From NCBI RefSeq assembly GCF_900091955.1, contig NZ_FMDF01000182.1:62001-126000 (forward strand): a DNA stretch of 64,000 bases. Direction: 5' to 3'. Positions within the stretch are counted from its first letter, which is position 1. Every line of letters begins with the position of its first letter. Position numbers and translations under genes: made by a program. Shown piece by piece: positions 55,059-63,895 of the stretch. A model generated the notes under the pieces. It was not told the origin of the DNA, searched no databases, and saw nothing but the letters and a program-made list of their open reading frames with translations. This DNA is from Streptomyces sp. Ncost-T10-10d. Its GTDB lineage: Bacteria > Actinomycetota > Actinomycetes > Streptomycetales > Streptomycetaceae.

Positions 55059-55886
55059 ATGAAGCCCATCATCACCGCATCCGAATGCGCGAGCGAGTCG
55101 GCGGGGCCACGTCCGCCGGTGCTCCTGGACGTACGTTGGCAGCTGGGGGGCCCGCACGGCCGTCCCGGCTACGAGGCCGGGCACATCCCCGGTGCGGTAT
55201 TCGTCGATCTTGATGCGGAACTTGCCGGTCCGGCAGGCAGCGGCGGCCGTCATCCGCTGCCCGATCCGGAGGTGTTCGGCGCGGTGATGCGCCGAGCCGG
55301 TGTTTCCCGGGACACTCCCGTGGTCGTGTACGACGGCGGTCAGGGCTGGGCGGCGGCGCGCGCCTGGTGGCTGCTGCGCTGGACGGGGCACGAAGACGTC
55401 CGAGTCCTGGACGGCGGCCTCGCGGCCTGGAAGGGGGCGCTCCAGACGGAGACCCCGACCCCGGCCGAGGGTGACTTCCGGCCCGTCCCCGGCTCTCTGC
55501 CGCTGCTGGACGCGGACGGGGCGGCGGTGCTGGCCCGCTCGGGTCTGCTGCTCGACGCGCGAGCCGCCGAGCGCTACCGGGGCGATGTGGAGCCGATCGA
55601 CCGGGTGGGTGGCCACATCCCGGGCGCCGTCTCGGCCCCGACCTCCGAGAACGCGGGGGACGACGGCCGATTCCTGCCCGCCGAATCGCTGGCGGCCCGC
55701 TTCGAGAAGCTCGGGGCCGGCCGGGCGCCGGAGGTGGGCGTCTACTGCGGCTCGGGTGTTTCCGCCGCCCATGAGGTGCTGGCCCTGGCCGTTGCCGGGA
55801 TCCCGGCGGCGCTGTACGCGGGCTCCTGGTCCGAGTGGTCCGGCGACGGGTCCCGCCCGGTCGCAAAGGGCCCCGACCCCCAGTAA
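55059..55886 (+). CDS. Sulfurtransferase with two rhodanese domains
   Basis: A 275-residue thiosulfate or 3-mercaptopyruvate sulfurtransferase. The first domain is LLDVRWQLGG...GYEAGHIPGAVFVDLDAELAGP, and the second ends VGVYCGSGVSAAHEVLALAVAGI, where the Cys of CGSGVSA is the active site. The loop CGSGVSA is like mercaptopyruvate enzymes (CGSGVTA). ATG at 55059 is chosen because GAGG lies just before; an in-frame ATG at 55050 is possible. A terminator follows at 56020. Confidence 0.92.
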   Translation: MKPIITASECASESAGPRPPVLLDVRWQLGGPHGRPGYEAGHIPGAVFVDLDAELAGPAGSGGRHPLPDPEVFGAVMRRAGVSRDTPVVVYDGGQGWAAARAWWLLRWTGHEDVRVLDGGLAAWKGALQTETPTPAEGDFRPVPGSLPLLDADGAAVLARSGLLLDARAAERYRGDVEPIDRVGGHIPGAVSAPTSENAGDDGRFLPAESLAARFEKLGAGRAPEVGVYCGSGVSAAHEVLALAVAGIPAALYAGSWSEWSGDGSRPVAKGPDPQ

Positions 55887-56019
55887 CGCAGCGCGCACCG
55901 GCTCGAGGGAAAGGAACCGCCGTAACAGGTTCCGTACGCGCACGGCATGAGCGGCGCGCGCGGTACGAGGGCCGCATACGACACGGGCGGCGGGCACGGC
56001 ATGAGGCCCGCATGCCGCA

Positions 56020-56053
56020 CGAGGGCCCGTACGCAGCGGCGTACGGGCCCTCG
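56020..56053. terminator. Bidirectional terminator between the rhodanese gene and sepH
   Basis: A perfect 15-bp stem, CGAGGGCCCGTACGC (56020-56034) with GCGTACGGGCCCTCG (56039-56053), and a 4-nt loop lie between the two convergent stop codons. Upstream, 55887-56019 is a short repetitive run (GGCATGAG-type repeats). Confidence 0.88.
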
Positions 56054-56074
56054 TCATAGTGCGGTCACCCCGCC

Positions 56075-57142
56075 TCAGTCCTGCTTCTTCCGGCGCGTAC
56101 CGAAGACGATCTCGTCCCAGCTCGGCACGGCGGCCCGGCGGCCCGGCCGGACGCCGTCCGCCTCGGCCTGGCGGTCCGTCGTCCCGGTCAGCCGGTCGCG
56201 GTGGCCGGCCACCGCTCGCGGCATGAGCACATCCGCGTAGGCGGAACCGGCGCCTGCGGAGGCCGCCGCGGCCGGCGGCTCATCGGCCTCCGGCTCCTGC
56301 ACGGCGGGCTCGATGGCCGGAGGCTCGGGTGGTGCGGGCCGCTCCGGCACCACCATGTCGCCGCGGAAGCTCGGCACCGCCTCCAGCAGGCTGGTCAGCG
56401 AATCGCGCTCGCCGGCCGAGATGCCGCTGATGTGCTCCTCCGGCTCGGGCACGGGAGCCGGCGCCGTGGGGCGCTCCATCTGGCGGTCCAGGGCACGGTC
56501 CAGCGGCCGGTCGCGAGGCAGCCGGGCGATCCGCGGCACGAACGGGAAGCTCGGCTCGGGCGCGGCGACGTCGTCGGTCTCGCCGATCAGCGAACGCGCC
56601 TCGTCGTCCACGGCCTGGACCAGCCGACGCGGCGGGTCGTACGTCCAGCTCGCCGAGTGCGGCTCGCCCGCGACCCGGTAGACCAGCAGGACTTCCCAGG
56701 TGCCGTCGTCACGGCGCCAGGAGTCCCACTGGACGGTCTCCTTGTCGGCGCCACGCAGCAGCAGCCGCTCCTGCACCGCCTCGCCGAGCTGGGGGCCGGT
56801 GTTCTCGCCGGGACGGCGCACAGGAGTCTTCCGGGCCCGCTCGGCCATGAAGGCACGCTCCGCGAGCACAGGGCCCTCGAAGCGGCGGACACGGTCGACC
56901 GGAATCCCGGCGAACTGAGCAACCTCCTCCGCGGAGGCACCGGCTCGTATCCGGGCCTGGATGTCGCGGGGGCGGAGGTGGCTCTCCACCTCGATCTCGA
57001 TCTGGCCGAGCCGCGCGCGGTCGTTGCGCACGGCGGCTCGCAGCCGTTCGTCGATCGGAAGCGTGTACTCCGTGCTGTCCGCAGCCTTGAGCACCAGTCG
57101 TGTGCCGTCGTTGGAGACGGCCACGACACGCAGTTCGGGCAT
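56075..57142 (-). CDS. sepH: Septation protein SepH
   Basis: A 355-residue protein of the DUF3071 family, known to bind FtsZ and aid septum formation in Streptomyces and mycobacteria. The N-terminus includes a helix-turn-helix-like region (RARLGQIEIEVESHLRPRDIQARIRAGASAEEVAQFAGIPVDRVRRFEGPVLAERAFMAE). The C-terminal half is long, Pro/Glu-rich and disordered, ending SWDEIVFGTRRKKQD. The ATG at 57142 follows GGGAGG. Together with whiH and the M23 hydrolase it makes this window rich in growth and sporulation genes. Confidence 0.92.
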   Translation of the reverse strand: MPELRVVAVSNDGTRLVLKAADSTEYTLPIDERLRAAVRNDRARLGQIEIEVESHLRPRDIQARIRAGASAEEVAQFAGIPVDRVRRFEGPVLAERAFMAERARKTPVRRPGENTGPQLGEAVQERLLLRGADKETVQWDSWRRDDGTWEVLLVYRVAGEPHSASWTYDPPRRLVQAVDDEARSLIGETDDVAAPEPSFPFVPRIARLPRDRPLDRALDRQMERPTAPAPVPEPEEHISGISAGERDSLTSLLEAVPSFRGDMVVPERPAPPEPPAIEPAVQEPEADEPPAAAASAGAGSAYADVLMPRAVAGHRDRLTGTTDRQAEADGVRPGRRAAVPSWDEIVFGTRRKKQD

Positions 57143-57320
57143 GGGGACCTCCCGGGTGGTGCCTGCCGACGTCACGTGCGTCGCTGCTTCCGCTAGTCGA
57201 GTGTGGCCTGCCCGGGTGCAGCCTGCCACAACATTGCCGTGTTGCCCGGCGTGTCGGGCGTGAGCCCTTGATCGCCGATATGACACGGTGACCTATTGTG
57301 CAACAAAAAGTGACTGGCGG

Positions 57321-57458
57321 TCACTCCATGTAGCAAGCCCCCGTGCGATGCCGTGGCGCCGCCGGATCGAGTGCCTCCTTCGGCCCCCTCCCGAAGATCC
57401 CGGACACCCACGTGGGAGTCCGGCCCCAGGGCTCGCCACAGTACTCCATTCGGGCCAT
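57321..57458 (-). CDS. Possible small protein upstream of sepH
   Basis: A 45-codon reading frame in the 497-bp space between sepH and the next gene. It starts MARMEYCGEPWGRTPTWVSG and ends RHRTGACYME; the codon third positions are mostly G or C, as in real genes here. There is no clear ribosome-binding site and an upstream in-frame extension exists. It has two Cys and no recognisable domain. It could also be an unused frame. Confidence 0.3.
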   Translation of the reverse strand: MARMEYCGEPWGRTPTWVSGIFGRGPKEALDPAAPRHRTGACYME

Positions 57459-57639
57459 GTGGGTGGCCCGCCGCGCCGCCGAAGTTCTCGTGAGGTGCGG
57501 GAGTTGAGCTACCCAGCCGGGTGCGGGGCGACCTCCGTACGTGTCCTGCTTCACAGAATCTCCCGAAGCGGAACCATTCACTTCGCTCAAATGTCCCTTC
57601 CTGTTGCATGGTGGGAGAGATGTCAATCAAGGGCTGGAA

Positions 57640-58590
57640 ATGGTGCAGAAGCCAGAAAGTGACATAGAACCCAAAGAAAAGCGTATAGATCTGAGCCTGC
57701 CGCAGGTGGCGGGCAGCGCCGTGGCAGCAGTCGCGGCAGCGGTGGCGGCCTCCCAATTGGGCGTGTACGGAACGATCCTCGGTGCCGGAGTGATGAGCGT
57801 CGTCGCCACCTGCGGCGGTTCGGTCTTCCAGCACTTCTTCCGCCGCACGGGGGAGCAGATCCGTGAGGTCACGGTCCAGGTGAAGCACCCGGGCCGCGAG
57901 GTGACCGTTCATACGCGTGAGACGGGTGGTGCGCGCGCCGCCACGACCGTGCGGCGTGAGACGGACGCCACGACCGTCCTGCGCAACGTGGCAGATGATC
58001 CGGACCGTACGCGGCTGCTGAGGCCGCTCGACGAGACCCGGTTGCTCACCGCGGGGCGCCCGGTCCCGGACGAGGAGTTCTCCGAGGCCACCACTCACGG
58101 CACCCGCATCCGCGGCTGGAAGCGGTCGGCGCTCGGGGCGGTCGTGGTCTTCGCCGTGACGATGGCCGGCATCACCACGTTCGAACTGGTCTCCGGTAAC
58201 GGCTTGAGCGGTGGCAAGGGGACGACCGTCGGCTCCGTCGTACGCGGGGAGCGGAGCTCCGGGTCGGACGACCCGGCACCGGCGACCAGCACCGACCCCG
58301 GCCAGGGGCGGACCCCGGGCCAGGAGAACGGCGCGACGCCCGGTACGGATTCGCAGGGCGGACAGAGCCGCAACCCGGACTCCGGTCGGGGCGACGGCTC
58401 CTCGGCCGATCAGACGCCCAGCCCCACGCCGTCCGGCAACACGGGTGGCCAGACGAATCCGTCCCCGGCGACCACGCCCTCCCCGGCAGTGCCCGGCGAC
58501 GGCAGCACGGTCGGCCCGGACCCGACGGGTGCGGGCGACGCCCCGGTGAAGGGCGACCGCGCCACCAGCGGCACGGATACCGCACAGTGA
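57640..58590 (+). CDS. Membrane-anchored protein of unknown function with a Ser/Thr/Pro/Gly-rich tail
   Basis: A 316-residue protein. Residues about 17-60 form a hydrophobic region (QVAGSAVAAVAAAVAASQLGVYGTILGAGVMSVVATCGGSV), and a second transmembrane helix is near residue 170 (SALGAVVVFAVTMAGITTFELVSG). Between them is a basic/acidic soluble part. The tail of about 130 residues is rich in Gly, Ser, Thr, Pro and Asp, probably disordered and outside the membrane. No domain is recognised. The ATG at 57640 is chosen by composition; the ribosome-binding site is weak. Divergent from sepH. Confidence 0.7.
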   Translation: MVQKPESDIEPKEKRIDLSLPQVAGSAVAAVAAAVAASQLGVYGTILGAGVMSVVATCGGSVFQHFFRRTGEQIREVTVQVKHPGREVTVHTRETGGARAATTVRRETDATTVLRNVADDPDRTRLLRPLDETRLLTAGRPVPDEEFSEATTHGTRIRGWKRSALGAVVVFAVTMAGITTFELVSGNGLSGGKGTTVGSVVRGERSSGSDDPAPATSTDPGQGRTPGQENGATPGTDSQGGQSRNPDSGRGDGSSADQTPSPTPSGNTGGQTNPSPATTPSPAVPGDGSTVGPDPTGAGDAPVKGDRATSGTDTAQ

Positions 58591-58603
58591 ACGGCCGCGA
58601 CGC

Positions 58604-59926
58604 TCAGTCGCCCAGCACCCGGCGCAGATAGTCGTTGCCGAAGAGGCGGTCCGGGTCCAGCCGGTCGCGTACGGCGGTGAACTCGCCGAACCGCGGGTAC
58701 ACCCCGGCGAGGTACTCGGCGTCGCGGGTGTTGACCTTGCCCCAGTGCGGGCGGCCGGCGTGGGCGGTCATGATCCGTTCGACGGCGGTGAAGTACGCCT
58801 GGTAGGGCGTTCCCTTGTACAGATGTACGGCGATGTACGCGCTCTCCCGGCCCGAGGCCGTGGAGAGCGCGATGTCGTCCGCGGGGGCGGTACGGACCTC
58901 CACCGGGAAGCTGATCCGCAGCGGCGACCGCTCGACCATTGCCTTGACCTCGCGCAGCGCCTTGACGACGGCCTCGCGCGGCAGCGCGTACTCCATCTCC
59001 ACGAAGCGGACCCGGCGCGGGCTGGTGAAGACCTTGTACGGGATGTCGGTGTACGTACGGGCCGACAGGGCGCGGCTGGAGAGCTTGGCGATCGACGGAA
59101 TGGCGGCGGGAACCGCCCTGCCGAGCGAGCAGGCCACCTGGAAGATCCCGTTGGAGAGGAGCTCGTCCTCGATCCAGCCGCTGACCTTTCCGGGCGGGGC
59201 GGCGGGGCCCGCGCTGCGGTTGTTGCGCTTGGTGTTGCAGTTGCCGGTGTGCGGGAACCAGTAGAACTCGAAGTGCTCGTTCTCGGCGACCAGCTCGTCG
59301 AAGTCGTTCGTGACCCGGTCGAAGCTCATCGGCTCCTCACGGGCCGTCAGCAGGAAGACCGGCTCCACGGCGAAGGTGATCGCCGTGACGACACCCAGGG
59401 CGCCGAGCCCGATCCGGGCGACGGCGAAGATGTCGGCGTTCTGCTTCTCCGAACAGGTCAGCACCGTGCCGTCGGCCGTGACCAGTTCGAGGGCATGGAT
59501 CTGCGCGGATATGGACGCCGAGTCGCGGCCGGTGCCATGGGTGCCGGTCGAGGTGGCGCCGGCGACCGTCTGCTCCATGATGTCGCCCATGTTGGTCAGC
59601 GACAGGCCCTCCCGCGCCAGGGCGGTGTTCAGCCGCTTCAACGGGGTGCCTGCCTCGACGGTCACCGTCATCGCCTCGCGGTCGATCTCCCGGATGCCGG
59701 TGAGCAGATCCGGACGGATCAGCACACCGTCGGTGGCCGCCGTCGCGGTGAAGGAGTGCCCGGTACCGACCGGCTTCACCCTCAGACCGTCCTCGGACGC
59801 GCGGCGCAGCACCTCGGCGAGCTCCGCCACGGAGGCGGGGGACACAGCCCGTACCGGACGGGCGCTGACGTTCCCCGCCCAGTTACGCCACGCGCTCGTC
59901 GTCGTCCGTGCGTCGGTGTCGGTCAT
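58604..59926 (-). CDS. FAD-linked oxidoreductase, D-arabinono-1,4-lactone oxidase type
   Basis: A 440-residue flavoprotein. The FAD-binding PCMH domain has VKPVGTGHSFTATAATDGVLI (residues about 50-70) and NMGDIMEQTVAGATSTGTHGTG (about residues 112-133). The second domain ends HWGKVNTRDAEYLAGVYPRFGEF and DRLDPDRLFGNDYLRRVLGD, typical of aldonolactone/alditol oxidases. The likely reaction is oxidation of a sugar lactone or alditol with oxygen. The start at 59926 follows GAAGGG. It overlaps the MFS gene (59883-61130) by 44 bp, so the two are coupled, MFS gene first. Confidence 0.9.
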   Translation of the reverse strand: MTDTDARTTTSAWRNWAGNVSARPVRAVSPASVAELAEVLRRASEDGLRVKPVGTGHSFTATAATDGVLIRPDLLTGIREIDREAMTVTVEAGTPLKRLNTALAREGLSLTNMGDIMEQTVAGATSTGTHGTGRDSASISAQIHALELVTADGTVLTCSEKQNADIFAVARIGLGALGVVTAITFAVEPVFLLTAREEPMSFDRVTNDFDELVAENEHFEFYWFPHTGNCNTKRNNRSAGPAAPPGKVSGWIEDELLSNGIFQVACSLGRAVPAAIPSIAKLSSRALSARTYTDIPYKVFTSPRRVRFVEMEYALPREAVVKALREVKAMVERSPLRISFPVEVRTAPADDIALSTASGRESAYIAVHLYKGTPYQAYFTAVERIMTAHAGRPHWGKVNTRDAEYLAGVYPRFGEFTAVRDRLDPDRLFGNDYLRRVLGD

Positions 59927-61130
59927 CTTCCCCGCGCCCTTCCGTAGGAACCGGCCCGCTGAGCCGGCGATACCCCAGGAACGCCACCGCGGCCGCGAGC
60001 GCTCCCGCCACGGCGGGCACCACGTACGCCGCCTCGGCTCCGGACGCGTCGACCACCCAGCCTGCGGCCGAGGAGCCGAGCGCCACACCGACGGCGAGCC
60101 CGGTGCTGGTCCAGGTCATGCCCTCGGTCAGCTCGGTGTGCGGTACGTGTTGCTCGACGAGGGCCATGGTGGTGACCATCGTGGGTGCGATGGCGAGGCC
60201 CGCGACAAAGAGCGCCACGGCCAGAAACGGGAGGTTCCCGGCCAGTTGGAGGGGGATCATACTCACGGCCATCGCACACACACCCACCAGCCACCGGATG
60301 GACGGCTTCCCCTTGAGGTGCAGCAGGCCGAAGACCGCTCCGGCCAGGCAGGAGCCCAGCGCGTACACGGCCAGCACGAGGCTCGCGGCGGCCTTGTGAC
60401 CCTGCTCCTCGGCGAAGGCCACCGTCACCACGTCGACCGCCCCGAAGATCGCACCGGTCGCCACGAACGTGACCACGAGCACCTGGAGGCCCCGCGAGCG
60501 CAGCGCGGAACCGCCGGTGTGCTGCTCGCGCGGATGCGGCACCGGCTCGGTGGCGCGCTGAGCGGTCAGCCAGAGGACACCGACCAGCAGGAACCCTGCG
60601 GCGAGAAGCGGCCCCGCCTCGGGGAACCAGGCGGTGGACAGACCGATCGAGATGATCGGCCCGAAGATGAAGCACACCTCGTCGACGATCGACTCCCACG
60701 AGTACGCGGTGTGCAGCTGCCGCGGCGAACCGCGGTAGATCTCCGCCCAGCGGGCCCGGATCATCGAACCCACGCTGGGGACGCAGCCGGCGCCCGCCGC
60801 GAAGACGAAGAGCGTCCAGTCCGCCAGCCGCTGCTGCGCGCAGATCAGGAGACCGGCCACCGCGGCCAGCGCGACCAGGGTGGCGGGACGCAGGACGCGG
60901 CGCTGCCCGTGCCGGTCGACGAGCCGGGAGATCTGCGGCCCGATCACCGCCGCCGACATCGCCAGCGTCGCGGAGAGCGCGCCCGCGAGCCCGTACCGGC
61001 CCGTGAGCTGGGAAATCATGGTCACCACACCGATGCCCATCATGGACAGCGGCATCCGGCCGAGGAATCCGGCCGCCGAGAACCCCTTGGTGCCGGGGGC
61101 GGCGAATATCGCGCGGTAGGGACTGGTCAA
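59883..61130 (-). CDS. Major facilitator superfamily transporter
   Basis: A 415-residue protein with about 12 transmembrane segments, starting MGIGVVTMISQLTGRYGLAGAL. MFS marks include the cytosolic loop SRLVDRHGQRRVLRP between the second and third helices and a similar half-repeat later. The start is uncertain: TTG at 61130, preceded by GGAG, gives the usual N-terminus SPYRAIFAAPGTKGFSAAGFLG. The end is hydrophilic (DDRHRRTDDDERVA). It is cotranscribed with the oxidase gene that overlaps its end; it might export or import the oxidase substrate. That is inference. Confidence 0.85.
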   Translation of the reverse strand: MTSPYRAIFAAPGTKGFSAAGFLGRMPLSMMGIGVVTMISQLTGRYGLAGALSATLAMSAAVIGPQISRLVDRHGQRRVLRPATLVALAAVAGLLICAQQRLADWTLFVFAAGAGCVPSVGSMIRARWAEIYRGSPRQLHTAYSWESIVDEVCFIFGPIISIGLSTAWFPEAGPLLAAGFLLVGVLWLTAQRATEPVPHPREQHTGGSALRSRGLQVLVVTFVATGAIFGAVDVVTVAFAEEQGHKAAASLVLAVYALGSCLAGAVFGLLHLKGKPSIRWLVGVCAMAVSMIPLQLAGNLPFLAVALFVAGLAIAPTMVTTMALVEQHVPHTELTEGMTWTSTGLAVGVALGSSAAGWVVDASGAEAAYVVPAVAGALAAAVAFLGYRRLSGPVPTEGRGEDDRHRRTDDDERVA

Positions 61131-61283
61131 GGAGGGCTCCGGAACAGCGTGATCGCACGCGCCAGTAATGCGTGAATATGGCCGGTACAGCTTACGGTTC
61201 GGGTGGTCCGTCCGACACCGGGGTCGGCCCCGGAGCCGATGTCGGTGGGAGCGCTGTCCTAGGCGGGTGGCAGGATCGATGCC

Positions 61284-62411
61284 ATGTCCGATCTGCGCGA
61301 TCCCGCTCCCTATGACGCCCTGCTGCTGCTCTCCTTCGGCGGCCCCGAAGGCCCGGACGACGTGGTCCCGTTCCTGGCGAACGTGACCCGTGGCCGTGGC
61401 ATCCCCGAGGAGCGGCTGAAGGAAGTCGGCAAGCACTACTTCCTGTTCGGCGGTGTCAGTCCGATCAACGCACAGAACAGGGCCCTGATGGACGCCCTGC
61501 GCAAGGACTTCGCGGAACACGGACTCGATCTGCCGGTGTACTGGGGCAACCGCAACTGGGCACCGTACCTCACCGACACCCTGCGCGAGATGACCGCGGA
61601 CGGGCACCGCCGCATCGCAGTCCTCGCCACCAGCGCATACGCCTCCTACTCCGGCTGCCGGCAGTACCGCGAGAACCTCGCCGAGTCGCTGGCCGCCCTG
61701 GAGGCCGAGGGGCTGCCGGTGCCCCGGGTCGACAAGCTCCGGCACTACTTCAACCATCCCGGGTTCGTACAGCCCATGGTGGACGGCGTCCTCGCTTCCC
61801 TGGCCGACCTTCCCGAGGACGTGCGGGCGGGGGCACATCTCGCCTTCACCACGCACTCCATCCCCATCTCCGCCGCCGACACCTCCGGCCCCGTGGAGGA
61901 GCACGGCGGCGGCGGCGCCTATGTCGCCCAACACCTTGACGTCGCCCGTCTGATCGTCGACGCGGTGCGCGAGGAGACCGGCGTCGAGTATCCCTGGCAG
62001 CTCGTCTACCAGTCGCGCAGCGGCGCCCCGCACATTCCGTGGCTGGAGCCCGACATCTGCGACCACCTGGAGACGTTGCACGGCGAAGGCATCCCCGCCG
62101 TGGTGATGGCCCCCATCGGTTTCGTCTCGGACCACATGGAAGTGCTGTACGACCTCGATACGGAAGCCACCGCGAAGGCCGCCGAACTCGGACTTCCGGT
62201 GCGCAGGTCCGCGACCGTGGGCGCCGACCCGCGGTTCGCCGCGGCCGTGCGAGAACTGGTGCTGGAGCGCGCCGCCACCGAGCAGGGGCGCGTCGCGCAG
62301 CGGTGTGTGCTGGGCGCGCTCGGCCCGAGCCACGACCTCTGCCCGGTCGGCTGCTGCCCGGCCCGGGCCCTCAAGCCTGCCGCCGCGGGCGCCGACAGCC
62401 CGTACGTGTGA
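61284..62411 (+). CDS. hemH: Ferrochelatase (coproporphyrin-type)
   Basis: A 375-residue enzyme inserting iron into a porphyrin at the end of heme synthesis. The N-terminus reads [21 protein letters not shown], and the catalytic His is in [11 protein letters not shown]. The C-terminal Cys cluster ([21 protein letters not shown]) can hold an iron-sulphur cluster, as known for actinobacterial enzymes, which act on coproporphyrin III. CAGGAT (61271-61276) sits 13 nt before the ATG, so the mRNA may be leaderless. It is divergent from the MFS gene; an inositol monophosphatase gene follows 37 bp later. Confidence 0.95.
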   Translation: MSDLRDPAPYDALLLLSFGGPEGPDDVVPFLANVTRGRGIPEERLKEVGKHYFLFGGVSPINAQNRALMDALRKDFAEHGLDLPVYWGNRNWAPYLTDTLREMTADGHRRIAVLATSAYASYSGCRQYRENLAESLAALEAEGLPVPRVDKLRHYFNHPGFVQPMVDGVLASLADLPEDVRAGAHLAFTTHSIPISAADTSGPVEEHGGGGAYVAQHLDVARLIVDAVREETGVEYPWQLVYQSRSGAPHIPWLEPDICDHLETLHGEGIPAVVMAPIGFVSDHMEVLYDLDTEATAKAAELGLPVRRSATVGADPRFAAAVRELVLERAATEQGRVAQRCVLGALGPSHDLCPVGCCPARALKPAAAGADSPYV

Positions 62412-62448
62412 GAGCCCCTGCCGTACGTCTAGAGACCCCTGGAGCGCT

Positions 62449-63267
62449 GTGACCGACCCGAACCTGCCCGAACTGCTCGACCTCGCCCTGGAGGCCGCCC
62501 GCCGTGCCGGTGCGCTGCTGCGCGACGGCCGCCCGGCCGATCTGGGGGTGGCCGCGACCAAGTCCAGCCCGATCGACGTCGTCACCGAGATGGACATCGC
62601 CGCCGAGAAGCTGATCACCGGCTTCCTCACCGAGCGCCGCCCCCGGGACGGCTTCCTCGGGGAGGAAGGAGCGAGCGCGGAGGGCAGCAGCGGTATCCGC
62701 TGGGTCATCGACCCGCTCGACGGCACCGTGAACTACCTGTACGGGCTGCCGACCTGGGCCGTCTCCATCGCCGCTGAACGGGACGGTGAGCGGGTCGTGG
62801 GCGTGGTGGAGGCACCGATGCGCCGTGAGACGTATCAGGCGGTGCTCGGCGGCGGTGCATACGCGAAGGGCGGTGCCTTCGGCGAGGGCACCGCTCTTCG
62901 CTGCCGGCCCGCGCCGCCGCTCGACCAGGCGCTCGTCTCGACCGGCTTCAACTACGTCGGCCACGTCCGTGCGCACCAGGCGGATGTGGCCCAGAAGCTG
63001 ATCCCGCGGCTGCGTGACATCAGGCGCAGCGGCTCCGCCGCCGTGGATCTCTGCGATGTGGCGTCCGGCCGCCTCGACGGCTACTACGAGCGTGGGCTCC
63101 ACCCGTGGGACCTGGCGGCCGGCGACCTCATCGCCCGAGAGGCGGGCGCCCGCACCGGCGGCCGTCCCGGGCTGCCCGCCGACGGTGATCTGACCGTCGC
63201 CGCGACGCCGGGTGTCTTCGAGCCGCTGCAGGGCCTCCTGGAGGAGTTCGGAGCCTGGCACGACTAG
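62449..63267 (+). CDS. Inositol monophosphatase family protein
   Basis: A 272-residue magnesium-dependent phosphatase. The metal-binding signature is visible: EEGAS (about residue 70) and WVIDPLDGTVNYLYGLP (about residues 84-100), then GLHPWDLAAGDLIAREAGA near residue 222. The family includes phosphatases for inositol, fructose-1,6-bisphosphate and PAP; the sequence does not decide. GTG at 62449 with GGAG before it. It is probably cotranscribed with hemH. Two hairpins follow at 63268 and 63293. Confidence 0.9.
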   Translation: MTDPNLPELLDLALEAARRAGALLRDGRPADLGVAATKSSPIDVVTEMDIAAEKLITGFLTERRPRDGFLGEEGASAEGSSGIRWVIDPLDGTVNYLYGLPTWAVSIAAERDGERVVGVVEAPMRRETYQAVLGGGAYAKGGAFGEGTALRCRPAPPLDQALVSTGFNYVGHVRAHQADVAQKLIPRLRDIRRSGSAAVDLCDVASGRLDGYYERGLHPWDLAAGDLIAREAGARTGGRPGLPADGDLTVAATPGVFEPLQGLLEEFGAWHD

Positions 63268-63285
63268 AACCCGGTCGACCGGGTT
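63268..63285 (+). terminator. Hairpin directly after the inositol monophosphatase gene
   Basis: A perfect 18-bp palindrome, AACCCGGTCGACCGGGTT, begins right at the stop codon and is followed by CTT. Probably a terminator, working with the larger hairpin at 63293. Confidence 0.6.
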
Positions 63286-63292
63286 CTTCCGG

Positions 63293-63346
63293 CACGCGAG
63301 AAGGGCCCCTGACGCCGGTTGCGGCATCGGGGGCCCTTCTCGCGTG
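63293..63346. terminator. Bidirectional terminator
   Basis: A 17-bp stem, CACGCGAGAAGGGCCCC (63293-63309) with GGGGCCCTTCTCGCGTG (63330-63346), separates the inositol monophosphatase gene from the opposite-strand small gene. Confidence 0.85.
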
Positions 63347-63348
63347 GC

Positions 63349-63522
63349 TCAGACGCTGGTGGCGCCGATTTCAACGCCGTGCTCGGCGGCGAGGCGGTGC
63401 AGGTCGTCCAGCTCGCCCTGCTCGACATCCGCGAGGAAGTCGTCGCCCGTCTCCCGAGCTTTCGTGAGGTCGGACTCGGTGGTCTTGATTCGTTGCAGCA
63501 GACCTGCGGTGAAAGCGTCCAT
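63349..63522 (-). CDS. Small conserved acidic protein of unknown function
   Basis: A 57-residue protein, MDAFTAGLLQRIKTTESDLTKARETGDDFLADVEQGELDDLHRLAAEHGVEIGATSV by parts. It is nearly all helix (LLQRIKTTESDLTKARE...LADVEQGELDDLHRLAAE) and acidic. The ATG at 63522 follows GAGGGG, and it ends near a terminator, both signs of a real gene. Similar small proteins occur near cutRS in Streptomyces. Function unknown. The 373 bp between it and cutR hold promoters but no further gene I can support. Confidence 0.75.
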   Translation of the reverse strand: MDAFTAGLLQRIKTTESDLTKARETGDDFLADVEQGELDDLHRLAAEHGVEIGATSV

Positions 63523-63895
63523 AATGCGCCCCCTCGTCGTGGGTCGGTGGCACGGGGGTGTGCCCGGGTTTCCCTCCGCGCGGAGGCGGTAGGGCGGGTG
63601 ATCACGCGCTCTCCGGGGACGGAGCGGCCTGTGGCACGCCACATTCAAGGCGCGATCGCGGGTGTGAATTCGTCCTCCCCAACCCAAAGCTCAGAGAAAC
63701 CTCAACTGGCCCGGAAATCCGGTGATTTCCCCGGAGGTCCAGGTCGGCCAGCGTCGTCTTACCGCCGGTTTATACGCGTTGCGGGCAGGATGGAGCCGCA
63801 CAGACCAGTGCCGACGAACGGTCCGGATCACGGACCGTGGGCACATCGGGACGTTGTGAAGTCACCTACTGAAGTTTCTAAGGAAGGACAGCGCC

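Noticed and set aside
57440-57520. A tRNA-like string (GGGTAGCTCAACT on the minus strand) in the sepH upstream region
   Set aside because: No matching acceptor stem, anticodon arm or GGTTCGA T-arm could be found, so it is not a tRNA.
62450-62730. Minus-strand extension of the MFS gene up to 62726
   Set aside because: The frame stays open by GC bias only; the transporter N-terminus begins at about 61130, and hemH and the monophosphatase occupy the other strand.
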